Shown one piece after another: positions 32,125-39,548 of a stretch of 64,000 nt of DNA. Below the pieces are notes generated by a model, which ran no database searches, was not told where the DNA came from, and saw nothing but the letters and a program-made list of their open reading frames with translations. How positions within the stretch are numbered: position 1 is the first letter of the stretch; every line of letters starts with the position of its first letter. The stretch covers positions 62,001 through 126,000 of the forward strand of contig NZ_VSKS01000008.1 of NCBI RefSeq assembly GCF_008312835.1, in the 5' to 3' direction. The position numbers and the translations under genes are program-made. This DNA comes from Streptomyces marokkonensis. GTDB lineage: Bacteria; Actinomycetota; Actinomycetes; Streptomycetales; Streptomycetaceae.

Positions 32125-32397
32125 CTGTCCTCTGTTCTCTTCGGGCCGGGCCGATCCGGTGTTCGGCGGTCAGGGCGGGAAAGGCCGGTGCTCAGGCCTA
32201 CTGACTCAACGGATACACGATCCGGAAATCGCTGTCGCGGGCCGATGCAATTTCCGGAAACGCCCTCGCCGCAGGGGAATTCAGCTTTTTCTAATCGGCC
32301 TGTCTGCAGCTAGCGGCAAACGGTCCCGGGAAGCGCGCCGCGCTCCTTAGGATCGGCCCGCAAGAAATGACCTCAGCTCAGATTTAGGGGTAACGTC
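32125..32397. promoter_or_regulatory. Divergent promoter region between the NRPS operon and the P450 gene
   Basis: 273 nt with no gene. It contains CCGGAAAT at 32222-32229 and its inverted copy ATTTCCGG at 32250-32257; the second overlaps a 10-bp palindrome TTTCCGGAAA (32251-32260). This is a possible operator for co-ordinate control of both transcripts. The P450 has a GGGG ribosome site just upstream of its ATG. No clear -10/-35 pair was assigned. Confidence 0.5.
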
Positions 32398-33621
32398 ATG
32401 ACCGACGCCGAGACGAAGATGGCGACGTGCCCCGTCGCCCCGCACGGCTGGCCCAACCCGCTGCTGCCGGAGTACGACCAACTGCCGGAAGGCCGCCCGC
32501 TGACGCAGGTCACCATGCCGTCGGGCAGCAAGGCGTGGCTGGTCGCGCGGCACGACCAGATCCAGCGTCTGCTGGCCGACAACCGCTTCAGCGTCGAGCC
32601 GCACCCGACGTTCCCGATCCGGTTCCCCGCGCCGCAGGAACTGCTCGACATGATCGCCCGCGACGCGAAGAACCTGCTGGTGACCATGGACCCGCCGCGC
32701 CACACGCGGGTCCGTCAGATGGCGCTGCCCGACTTCACCATCAAGGCCGCGGAGAAGCTCCGGCCGAGGATGCAGGACCTGATCGACTTCCACCTGGACA
32801 AGATGGAGGCCGAGGGCGCCCCCGCCGACCTGGTCCAGGCGCTGGCCCTGCCCTTCCCCGCGCAGGTGATCTGCGAGCTGGCCGGCATCCCCGAGGGCGA
32901 CCGGGAGATCTTCACCCGCAACGCGGCGATCATGGTGGGCACCCGGCACTCGTACACCATGGAGCAGAAGCTCGCGGCCAACGAGGAGCTGATGAAGTAC
33001 TTCGCGGCCCTCGTCACCGAGAAGCAGAGCAACCCGACCGACGACATGCTCGGCAACTTCATCGCCCGGGCGGGCAAGACCGACGAGTTCGACCACCACG
33101 GTCTGACCCTGATGACCAAGATGCTGCTGCTCGCCGGCTACGAGTTCATCGTGAACCGGATCGCGCTCGGCATCCAGGCCCTGGTCGAGCACCCCGAGCA
33201 GCTCGCCGCGCTGCGCGCCGACATCCCGGGCCTGATGCCCAAGACCGTGGACGAGGTGCTGCGTTACTACAGCCTGGTCGACGAGATCATCGCCCGTGTC
33301 GCGCTGGAGGACGTCGAGATCGACGGCGTCACCATCAAGGCCGGCGAGGGCATCCTGGTCCTCAAGGGCCTGGCCGACCGCGACCCGGCCAAGTACACCG
33401 ACCCGGACGTCTTCGACATCCACCGCGACTCCCGCGACCACCTGGCCTTCGGCTACGGCGTCCACCAGTGCCTCGGCCAGCACGTCGCGCGTCTGATGCT
33501 GGAGATGTGCCTCACCAGCCTGGTCGAGCGCTTCCCCGGGCTGCACCTGGTGGAGAGCGACGAGCCGATCGAGCTCATCGACGGGCTGCCGCCGGTCCAC
33601 AAGCTGACGATCGGCTGGTAG
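32398..33621 (+). CDS. sas16: Cytochrome P450, Sas16-like (predicted NRPS-bound Tyr dehydrogenase)
   Basis: 407 residues. Heme ligand loop FGYGVHQCLG with Cys near 358; K-helix EVLR near 286-289. The I-helix reads AGYEFIVN where bacterial P450s usually have AGxET/D-T, so the conserved proton-relay Thr is missing (Phe). In WS9326A clusters a P450 (Sas16/P450sas) desaturates N-methyl-Tyr at position 2 while it is carrier-bound. Placement beside an assembly line with an N-methyl-Tyr module supports that role here. It is divergent from NRPS1 and followed 5 nt later by its ferredoxin. The P450 call is certain; the reaction is inferred from cluster type. Confidence 0.9.
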   Translation: MTDAETKMATCPVAPHGWPNPLLPEYDQLPEGRPLTQVTMPSGSKAWLVARHDQIQRLLADNRFSVEPHPTFPIRFPAPQELLDMIARDAKNLLVTMDPPRHTRVRQMALPDFTIKAAEKLRPRMQDLIDFHLDKMEAEGAPADLVQALALPFPAQVICELAGIPEGDREIFTRNAAIMVGTRHSYTMEQKLAANEELMKYFAALVTEKQSNPTDDMLGNFIARAGKTDEFDHHGLTLMTKMLLLAGYEFIVNRIALGIQALVEHPEQLAALRADIPGLMPKTVDEVLRYYSLVDEIIARVALEDVEIDGVTIKAGEGILVLKGLADRDPAKYTDPDVFDIHRDSRDHLAFGYGVHQCLGQHVARLMLEMCLTSLVERFPGLHLVESDEPIELIDGLPPVHKLTIGW

Positions 33622-33626
33622 GCGCG

Positions 33627-33824
33627 ATGAAGGTACACGCCGAACGCGACCGCTGCATCGGGGCCGGTCTGTGCACGCTGCACGCCCCGTCCGTCTTCGA
33701 CCAGGAGGACGACGGGATGGTGGTCGTCATCAACGACTCGCCCACCGGTGCCGACGCCGACGACGCCCGCAAGGTCGCGGAGCACCTCTGCCCGGGCAAG
33801 GCCGTCCGCGTCACCGGCGGCTGA
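33627..33824 (+). CDS. [3Fe-4S] ferredoxin, P450 partner
   Basis: 65 residues starting MKVHAERDRCIGAGLC and ending with HLCPGKAV. The Cys pattern (CIGAGLC ... CP) gives three cluster ligands with Ala replacing the second of four, typical of the 3Fe-4S ferredoxins encoded next to actinobacterial P450s. It starts 5 nt after the P450 stop and is followed by a strong terminator. Likely carries electrons from a reductase, possibly the FAD enzyme at the left edge, to the P450. Confidence 0.94.
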   Translation: MKVHAERDRCIGAGLCTLHAPSVFDQEDDGMVVVINDSPTGADADDARKVAEHLCPGKAVRVTGG

Positions 33825-33842
33825 TCCCCCTTCCCGTCCCCG

Positions 33843-33893
33843 GGCCGCGGGTCCGGCCCCCCGTCGACGTCGAGGGGGGCCGGACCCGCGGCC
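33843..33893 (+). terminator. Strong hairpin terminator after the P450-ferredoxin unit
   Basis: A perfect 20-bp inverted repeat (33843-33862 with 33874-33893) encloses an 11-nt loop and is followed by a short TTT run. It ends the P450-ferredoxin transcript before the next gene. Confidence 0.85.
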
Positions 33894-33927
33894 GTTTCCC
33901 CGCCCCCGTACTGGAGTGGACAGACCC

Positions 33928-34728
33928 ATGACACAGCTCAGCGGATGGAAGGTGCTCGGCCCCGGCCGGGCCGGCGGCGACCTGGTGCTCGCCGTCGACT
34001 TCGCCACCACCGGCCGGTCCGACTCGGCCTTCTCCGACCTCGCCCCGCGTCTCGACCCGGCGCTCGCCGTGTGGGAGACCCGGCAGCCGGCCGGCTCCGC
34101 TCCCCTGCCGGCCGAGGACTACCTCGCGCTGTGGGACGGCGGGGCGGCGGCCGACGGCCGACGGGTGCGGGCCGTGCTCGGCTACTGCGCCGGCAGCGTG
34201 TTCGCCGGCGAGCTGGCCGCCCGGATCGCGGCCCGCCAGGGCGAGGCTCCCCACCTGGTGCTCTTCGAGCCGGAGGTGCCGGCGCCGGCCGGCCTGTACC
34301 GGGACTTCGCCGCGATGATGAACCAGTTCGCCTCGGTGCTGACCGCCGACGAGGTGGGCGCCGCCCAGCGGGAGGCCGACGCCGCGTGCACGGACGACGT
34401 GGACTTCGGCGCCTACGGCGACGTCCTCGTGCGGATCTTCATGGAGCGGGCCGGCGCGGCGTTCGCCCGCGAGGAGCTGGACACCGAGCTCCTTGACGAG
34501 TTCGTCGCGGTGTTCCGCTCGTACGTCTCCTACCTGGATGCCGCGCGGCGGATCGACCCGGCCGCCGCCTGGCTCACCGGGACGGCCGTGCGCTCCCGGA
34601 CACCCGCGGAGGGCGCGCCGCCCGCCGGACGGACCGTGGACGTCGACGTGGACCACGCGGACCTGCTGCGCGACGCGCGGGTCGCCGAGGTGGTCGGACA
34701 GCTCATCGGCTCGTACGCGACGCCCTGA
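33928..34728 (+). CDS. Thioesterase-like alpha/beta hydrolase with Cys nucleophile position
   Basis: 266 residues from ATG 33928. The fold resembles PKS/NRPS thioesterases, but the nucleophile elbow reads GYCAGS (about residues 84-89), so Cys sits where Ser is usual. A C-terminal VDVDHADLL may hold the catalytic His. Cys-type thioesterases exist but are uncommon. It is set between two strong terminators and so is probably transcribed alone; no strong promoter was identified. It could process or edit the PKS-made acyl starter, or hand it to NRPS1 (inference). Confidence 0.8.
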   Translation: MTQLSGWKVLGPGRAGGDLVLAVDFATTGRSDSAFSDLAPRLDPALAVWETRQPAGSAPLPAEDYLALWDGGAAADGRRVRAVLGYCAGSVFAGELAARIAARQGEAPHLVLFEPEVPAPAGLYRDFAAMMNQFASVLTADEVGAAQREADAACTDDVDFGAYGDVLVRIFMERAGAAFAREELDTELLDEFVAVFRSYVSYLDAARRIDPAAAWLTGTAVRSRTPAEGAPPAGRTVDVDVDHADLLRDARVAEVVGQLIGSYATP

Positions 34729-34732
34729 CAGC

Positions 34733-34763
34733 GCGAACCGGCCCCCGACGGGGGCCGGTTCGC
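34733..34763. terminator. Bidirectional hairpin terminator between convergent genes
   Basis: A perfect 14-bp stem (34733-34746 with 34750-34763) and a 3-nt loop lie between the stop codons of the thioesterase-like gene and the dehydratase gene. Confidence 0.85.
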
Positions 34764-34773
34764 TCTGCGCTGT

Positions 34774-35718
34774 TCAGGAGGCGGCGGTCATGGCGCGGTC
34801 GACCCGCTCGCGCGGCCGGCTGGAACCGACCAGGGCGCCGACCGTCATCACGCACCGGTCCCCGTCCCAGGTCCGCCCGGAGACGAAGACGTTGTTCGCC
34901 ATCAACCGGTCGATCCACGACTCGTGGCGCAGTACGGCGCCGGGACGCACCTCGCCGAAGAAGCGGCATTCGCGGAAGGCGGCGGCCACGGGGACGCCCT
35001 CGGCGGTGCCGGTGGACAGCCACAGCAGCACCGAGGCCTGCCCGAAGGACTCCAGCATCAGGGACCTGGGGTACATGTACCGCGACAGGGGCAGCCCTTC
35101 GGCCATCCGCCCGTAGCAGGGCTCGGAGCCGGAGACCGCCTTGGCCACGGTGATCCGCCGCCCGGGGTCGAGGGATTCGACCCGGTCCACCATGAGCATG
35201 GGGTGCCGTACCGGGAGCAGGCCGAGGACGCCGGTGTAGTCGGGGCCTGGCGCCCCGCCCGCGGCGGGGGGCGCCAGGCCCTCCGGCGGCGTCGCGGCCA
35301 GCGCGGCGTCACGGTCGCCGAGCGTCGCCTTCACCGCCGCGACGGGTGTGCCGTCCTGGCGGGTTCCCTGCGCGGTCACCCGCCGGCGTCCCTCCCCGGC
35401 GGGGCTCACGGTGACGTCCAGACGGATCTCGTCGCCCCCCTGCATCGGCGCCAGCCAGCGCCCCGACCGCACCTCCAGCAGGTTCAGCGGCTCGTCCGCG
35501 CCGACGATCGTGGTCACCGCCTGCCGCAGCGCCTCCAGCACGAACACGGCGGGCAGCAGCGTCAGCCCCGGGAAGTGCCCCGCCATGTACGGGTCGCCGG
35601 GGTCGACGGTCTTGTACAGCGCGAACCGGGTCTCGGCCCCCTCGGACAGCACCTCGATCCGGTCCACCGCGCGCAGCGGCGCGGCGTAGCCGTTCGTCGC
35701 GGGCGCCCCGGCGGTCAT
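34774..35718 (-). CDS. Fused double-hotdog 3-hydroxyacyl-ACP dehydratase
   Basis: 314 residues from ATG 35718 (ATGA overlap with the upstream gene). The N-terminal half has a FabZ-like GHFPGLTLLPAVFVLEAL motif carrying the catalytic-type His. The C-terminal half has a FabA/Z-like HPMLMVDRV start and a YPRSLMLESFGQAS helix but no HFPG. So one half appears to supply His and the other the acidic/Gln residues, as in pseudo-dimeric hotdog dehydratases. Last gene of the ACP-DsrE/F/H-dehydratase operon. It should introduce double bonds into the type II PKS chain. Confidence 0.85.
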   Translation of the reverse strand: MTAGAPATNGYAAPLRAVDRIEVLSEGAETRFALYKTVDPGDPYMAGHFPGLTLLPAVFVLEALRQAVTTIVGADEPLNLLEVRSGRWLAPMQGGDEIRLDVTVSPAGEGRRRVTAQGTRQDGTPVAAVKATLGDRDAALAATPPEGLAPPAAGGAPGPDYTGVLGLLPVRHPMLMVDRVESLDPGRRITVAKAVSGSEPCYGRMAEGLPLSRYMYPRSLMLESFGQASVLLWLSTGTAEGVPVAAAFRECRFFGEVRPGAVLRHESWIDRLMANNVFVSGRTWDGDRCVMTVGALVGSSRPRERVDRAMTAAS

Positions 35719-36140
35719 ACGAACCACACCTGGTCGTACTGCGGCCAGCGCAGGGCGAGTTCGGCCGGGTCGAGGCAGACGGTCCCGGCGACGAGCCGCT
35801 CCGGGGCGAAGCCCAGGGCCGTCACCGCGTCCCGGTCCACGAAGACGGTGAAGCCCTCGGCGACGAGGTCCCGCACGGAGCCGCGGTAGTCCGGCAGCGT
35901 GTCGAGCTCCATCGTGCCGAGCCGCACCGACGGCCGGTAGTCGTCCTCCTCGACGGCGAGCGTCACCGCCGGGCCGCGCAGGGCCACGTCGACCCTCTCG
36001 AACTGGCCGTGCAGGTCGAGCAGTCCGTACAGGGCGTGGAAGAACTGCGCCTCGACCGCGCCCCGGTGGGCCCGGTCCAGGACGCACAGCACGGGCGGGC
36101 CAAGACCGGTGCGCTTCGTCGCGGTGCTTCCGCTCATCAT
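35715..36140 (-). CDS. DsrF/TusC-like small protein
   Basis: 141 residues (starts MMSGS; ATGA overlap upstream, ATGA overlap downstream). The pattern of a hydrophobic first strand (VLCVLDRAHRGAVEAQ), a central acidic stretch, then LPDYRGSVRDLVAEGFTVFV and a C-terminal YDQVWFV resembles the DsrE/DsrF/TusC alpha/beta fold of sulfur-relay complexes. No catalytic Cys pair is evident; its Cys residues are in VLCVL and VCLDP. It sits in a trio with two other DsrE-like proteins inside the PKS operon. Function here unknown. Confidence 0.65.
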   Translation of the reverse strand: MMSGSTATKRTGLGPPVLCVLDRAHRGAVEAQFFHALYGLLDLHGQFERVDVALRGPAVTLAVEEDDYRPSVRLGTMELDTLPDYRGSVRDLVAEGFTVFVDRDAVTALGFAPERLVAGTVCLDPAELALRWPQYDQVWFV

Positions 36141-36544
36141 GCCCCTCCGAGGTAGAGCGTCTGCCGGGCGCCGGCGATGGTCGCCGCCAGCCGCAGCGGG
36201 GAGCGGTGCCGTACCTGCGGGACGTGGTGCACGGCGCCGCGCTCCTCGGAGCAGGCGGTGCACGCGATCCAGCCGAAACGGCCGCCGCCGTCGGCGATCA
36301 TCCGCTGCACGACGGCCGACGGGGACGGGTAATGGCCCTCCGGGTTCCGCGTGTTGGGGAGCTTGGTGTCGCCGAAGGTGTCCTGGGTCATCATGTTGGC
36401 GTAGCCGCACGCCCAGACGCGTACCGAACCGCCCCGGTCCAGCATCGCCTGGGACAGGCGCAGCGCCGAGGTCACCACGTCGCTGGAGTGCGGGGCCGCG
36501 GTGAGGATCAGCAGCAGGTCCCACATGCGGCGTTCCATGGCCAT
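36137..36544 (-). CDS. DsrE/TusD-like protein with CxxC motif
   Basis: 135 residues from ATG 36544, which overlaps the previous stop as TGATG; a GTG at 36553 is the alternative. It reads as a DsrE-fold protein: LLLILTAAPHSSDVVTSALR, then SVRVWACGYANMM, then IACTACSEERG. The last block matches the DsrE signature in which a Cys is followed by a small residue and RG, the sulfur-carrying cysteine of DsrE/TusD. This is the member of the trio most likely to be chemically active. Confidence 0.7.
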   Translation of the reverse strand: MAMERRMWDLLLILTAAPHSSDVVTSALRLSQAMLDRGGSVRVWACGYANMMTQDTFGDTKLPNTRNPEGHYPSPSAVVQRMIADGGGRFGWIACTACSEERGAVHHVPQVRHRSPLRLAATIAGARQTLYLGGA

Positions 36545-36888
36545 CAGTGCCACACCCCCCGGCAGCCGTCCTCGCTCAGCGCCGCGGCGACGGCGTCCAT
36601 GCCGGCGACCCGGACGTGCGGGGAGAGCGTGGTGGCCGACAGGGCGCGCTGGGCCGCGGAGAAGTCGTCCACCAGGATCTCGGCCCCGGCCGCGGCCAGT
36701 CGCCGGATCTCGGGGACGTCCGTGCCCACGGCGGTCAGCACGCCGTCCTCGACGAGGAAGACCCGTACCCGGTGCCCGGCCTCGGCGAGTGCCGCGGCGT
36801 CCCTCAGGAAGGTGCCCGCGTTGGGGCCGGCCCAGTTCCCCTTGCTCTCGATCATGAGGTAGCCGGGGGCCGCGGTCCGCGCGTCCAT
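36544..36888 (-). CDS. DsrE/DsrH-like small protein
   Basis: 114 residues from ATG 36888, whose A overlaps the ACP stop (TGATG). MIESKGNWAGPNAG, then HRVRVFLVEDGVL, then GAEILVDDFSAAQR is a DsrE-type alpha/beta pattern: a subunit-sized protein with a 'lack of substrate, lateral Rossmann' look. With the two following genes it would make a DsrEFH/TusBCD-like three-component set. Its only Cys is in the final residues (DGCRGVW), a position used in DsrH/TusB. Confidence 0.62.
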   Translation of the reverse strand: MDARTAAPGYLMIESKGNWAGPNAGTFLRDAAALAEAGHRVRVFLVEDGVLTAVGTDVPEIRRLAAAGAEILVDDFSAAQRALSATTLSPHVRVAGMDAVAAALSEDGCRGVWH

Positions 36889-37139
36889 CAACCGCCCAGC
36901 TTCCGGTTCAGCAGGCCGAGGATGTCGGGGAACCGGCGGACGGTGCCGAGCTCCTCCTCGGGAATCCTGATGCCGTAGCGCTGTTCCAGCGTGACCGCGA
37001 GTTCCAGGGCCACGACGGAATCGACGCCCAGTTCCTCGATGAGGAGGATGTCGTCGGTCAGCGCCGACTGTTCGACATCCAGCGTGTCCGCCACCAGCTC
37101 GCGAAGTTCCGACACGTCCAGCGTGGTTTCGGCACTCAC
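36888..37139 (-). CDS. Acyl carrier protein (type II PKS)
   Basis: 83 residues from GTG 37139, chosen because AGGAAAGGGA lies just upstream; the longer start at 37169 has no such site. The carrier helix has LGVDSVVALELAV, with the phosphopantetheine Ser in GVDS. It heads a minus-strand operon divergent from the KS pair, so it is the likely carrier for KS-alpha/KS-beta chain building. Confidence 0.92.
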   Translation of the reverse strand: MSAETTLDVSELRELVADTLDVEQSALTDDILLIEELGVDSVVALELAVTLEQRYGIRIPEEELGTVRRFPDILGLLNRKLGG

Positions 37140-37340
37140 CGGAATTCCCTTTCCTCGGGTCATTCGCACGTTTTTCTGTCATGCGTTTCGCCGATGGATG
37201 CTAGGTCAGCGCACGGGGGGTGACGAGGCGACCGGTCGGCCCCTGCAGGTACTTGCAGGGACGCCGGTGCCGGAATGCCCGTGAATGCATCCTGAATGGC
37301 ACGGACAAACGGGCAAGTGGACTGCGAGGCGGGTGCACGG
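37140..37340. promoter_or_regulatory. Divergent promoter region between ACP and KS genes
   Basis: About 200 nt separating the ACP operon (minus) from the KS pair (plus). It has a lower-GC patch near 37170-37200 (gcacgtttttctgtcatgcg) fitting promoter DNA, and a short repeat of TGCAGG around 37243-37261. Individual promoter elements could not be assigned. Confidence 0.4.
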
Positions 37341-38477
37341 GTGACAGTGGTGGTCACGGGACTGGGCGCGGTGAGCTGTTTCGGCAGCGGCACCGGCGCG
37401 CTGTGGGAGGGCCTGCTGCGCGCGGACCGGCGGCCGGAGCCCGCGCCGGACCTCTGCGGCCTGCCGGCCCGCCCGCACCTGTACGCGGCACCGGACACCG
37501 GTGCTCCCGGCACCGGCCGGACCGGCGCGCTGCTGGCGACGGCCGTCGCCGAGGCCGTCGCGGAGGCCGGGCTGACCCGGCGGGACCTGCTCGACGCCGG
37601 GCTGGCCGTGGGCACCTCGCTGGGCGACATCGATCTCGCGGAACGGGCCGGAGAGCCCGGCCCGCACCCCGCCACCCACCGGGTCACGGCCTTGCTCGCC
37701 GCCCGGTTCGGCGTCGGTGGCCCCGGCCAGACGCTCTCCACCGCCTGCTCCGCGGGCGCCTACGCGGTCGCCTGGGGCGCCGAGCTGATCGGGACGGGAC
37801 AGGCGGACGTCGTCGTCGCCTGCGGCGGGGACGCCTTCTCCCGCGTCGCCGTCGGCACCCTGCAGCGCTTCGGGCTGCTGGACGGCGAGTGCTGCCGCCC
37901 CTTCGACACCCACCGGGCCGGCATGGTCACCGGTGAGGGCGCCGCCGCGCTGGTGCTGGAGTCCGCCGAGTCCGCGCGGCGGCGCGGCAGGACGGCGCAC
38001 GCCGTGCTGGCCGGACACGGCTGGAGCTGCGACGCCCACCACCCGATGGCACCGGAGCCGTCCGGCGAACAGCTGCGCCGCTCGGCCGCCCGGGCCCTCG
38101 CCGGGCTCGACGGGATCCCGGGCGCGGCCGTGCTGCACCGCGCCGGGGTGGCGGTCAACGACACCGTGGAGGCCACCGCGATCGGCGAGGCGGTGAGCGC
38201 CGCCGGCGGGTCGGGCGGCGAGGTGCTCGGCTACGCGCCCAAGGCGGTCATGGGGCACACGGCGGGCGCGGCCGGTGTGTTCGGCTGCGTGATCGCGGCC
38301 CTCGTCCTGCGCCACGGCCTGGTCCCGCCCAACGCGCACGTCACCGACCCGGACCTCGAGTGCCCGCTGACGGTCCCCCTCGACGGACCGGTGCCGCTCC
38401 CCCGCCCCTCGGTCCTGGTCAGCGGCACCGGCTTCGGCGGCAACAACGCCGTCCTGACCTGGCGGGCCGCCGCATGA
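37341..38477 (+). CDS. Ketosynthase alpha (type II PKS)
   Basis: 378 residues from GTG 37341, where the family N-terminus (VVVTGLGAVS) begins; an ATG at 37296 would add 15 residues of no KS character. The active-site Cys is in TACSAG (~135), His in LHRAG (~266), and the Lys/His pair is in PKAVMGHTAGAAG (~301/306), so the Cys-His-His triad is complete. It pairs with the following KS-beta by ATGA overlap. Highly reducing type II PKSs of this kind build polyene or cinnamoyl starters for lipopeptides. Confidence 0.93.
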   Translation: MTVVVTGLGAVSCFGSGTGALWEGLLRADRRPEPAPDLCGLPARPHLYAAPDTGAPGTGRTGALLATAVAEAVAEAGLTRRDLLDAGLAVGTSLGDIDLAERAGEPGPHPATHRVTALLAARFGVGGPGQTLSTACSAGAYAVAWGAELIGTGQADVVVACGGDAFSRVAVGTLQRFGLLDGECCRPFDTHRAGMVTGEGAAALVLESAESARRRGRTAHAVLAGHGWSCDAHHPMAPEPSGEQLRRSAARALAGLDGIPGAAVLHRAGVAVNDTVEATAIGEAVSAAGGSGGEVLGYAPKAVMGHTAGAAGVFGCVIAALVLRHGLVPPNAHVTDPDLECPLTVPLDGPVPLPRPSVLVSGTGFGGNNAVLTWRAAA

Positions 38478-39481
38478 CCGTACTGATCACCGGCGTCGGC
38501 GCCGTCGCCGAGGAGCCGCGGCCGGACGCGGGTGACGTCCCGTGGTTCGACCCGGCCGCCCATCTCGGCCGGCGGGGCTGGAAGTACCTCACCCCGGCCA
38601 CCCGCTACCTCCTCGCGGCGGGCAACGAGGCCCTCGGCCGGCGCCACGACGACCCCCCGCTGGCCGGTGCCGCCTCGGAGCGGTTCGGCGTGGTGACCGG
38701 CACCCAGTACGCGATCGACCGCGTCCACCGCCGGATGAACGCGACCCTGACCACCGAGGGCGTCCACGGGATCAGCCCCGCCGAGGTGCCGGGCTTCTCG
38801 ATGAACACGCCCGGCAGCCAGCTCGCCATCACCACCGGCGCCCGCGCCTTCTCGGTCACGCTCACCAATCCGGTGACGGCGGGTCTGGAGGCCGTGCAGT
38901 TCGCGGTCACGGCCCTGCGCACGGGCCGGGCGGACGTGGTGGTGGCCGCGGCGGCCGACCAGGCATCCGAGGACCACGGCGGGAGCGGCGAGTACGACGC
39001 CGCGGCGGCCGTCGTGCTGTCGGCGAGGGGGCGGGCTCCCGGCACGGCAGGCGCCGGCCGCCCCCTCGCGGCGGTCACCGGCGCGCTGTCCCGGTTCCTG
39101 GCACCGGGACCCGCCGGTGGTCCGGATCCCGCGGCGCTCGCCGCGAGCGCGGCCCGGATCGCCGCCCTGCCCCGCACCGCCGGCGCCGTAGGCCCGCGGG
39201 CCGCGCGGGCCGTACGTCTGGTGGTGGTCGCACCGCCCGCCGCCACCCCGCTCGCCCTCGCGGTCCGCGACGCCGTGACCACGGCCCTGGCCGACACCCG
39301 GAGCATGGTGCGGGACGCGGCGGTGCACCCTGCGCGCCACTGCGCGGTGTCGGGCCTGCTGGAGCTGATCGCCCTGGCCCGGCCGGACGGCGGCGGCCCC
39401 GCTCTGCTGGTGTCCGTTTCCGAATCCGGGCATCTCACCGCAATACGAATCGACGACGCCGTTGGCCCCGAATTCACCTGA
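38474..39481 (+). CDS. Ketosynthase beta / chain length factor
   Basis: 335 residues, ATGA overlap with KS-alpha. KS-like N-terminus (VLITGVGAV) and overall pattern, but the active-site Cys block is replaced (SVTLTNPVTAG) and the catalytic His motifs are gone, as in chain length factors. It is short for the family, with a trimmed C-terminal half (no GHTAGAAG-type loop). It should form the heterodimer with KS-alpha and set chain length. Confidence 0.85.
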   Translation: MTVLITGVGAVAEEPRPDAGDVPWFDPAAHLGRRGWKYLTPATRYLLAAGNEALGRRHDDPPLAGAASERFGVVTGTQYAIDRVHRRMNATLTTEGVHGISPAEVPGFSMNTPGSQLAITTGARAFSVTLTNPVTAGLEAVQFAVTALRTGRADVVVAAAADQASEDHGGSGEYDAAAAVVLSARGRAPGTAGAGRPLAAVTGALSRFLAPGPAGGPDPAALAASAARIAALPRTAGAVGPRAARAVRLVVVAPPAATPLALAVRDAVTTALADTRSMVRDAAVHPARHCAVSGLLELIALARPDGGGPALLVSVSESGHLTAIRIDDAVGPEFT

Positions 39482-39513
39482 GTGGCGAAATCTCGTGGAT
39501 GCGCCGGGACCTT

Positions 39514-39548
39514 TTGACCTGCCCACCGACCCCGGATAGCGTGCCGAT
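39514..39548 (+). promoter_or_regulatory. Vegetative-type promoter giving a leaderless transcript
   Basis: TTGACC at 39514-39519 and TAGCGT at 39537-39542 are spaced by 17 nt. The ATG of the membrane protein begins 7 nt after the -10 box, where transcription would be expected to start, and no ribosome site precedes it. This predicts a leaderless mRNA. Confidence 0.6.

Noticed and set aside
33748-33927. 60-codon N-terminal extension of the Cys-type hydrolase
   Set aside because: It would run through the strong terminator hairpin and be Arg/Pro-rich; ATG 33928 begins the folded protein.
37296-37340. Upstream ATG for KS-alpha
   Set aside because: Adds 15 residues without KS character and has no ribosome site; GTG 37341 begins at the conserved VVVTGLGAVS strand.
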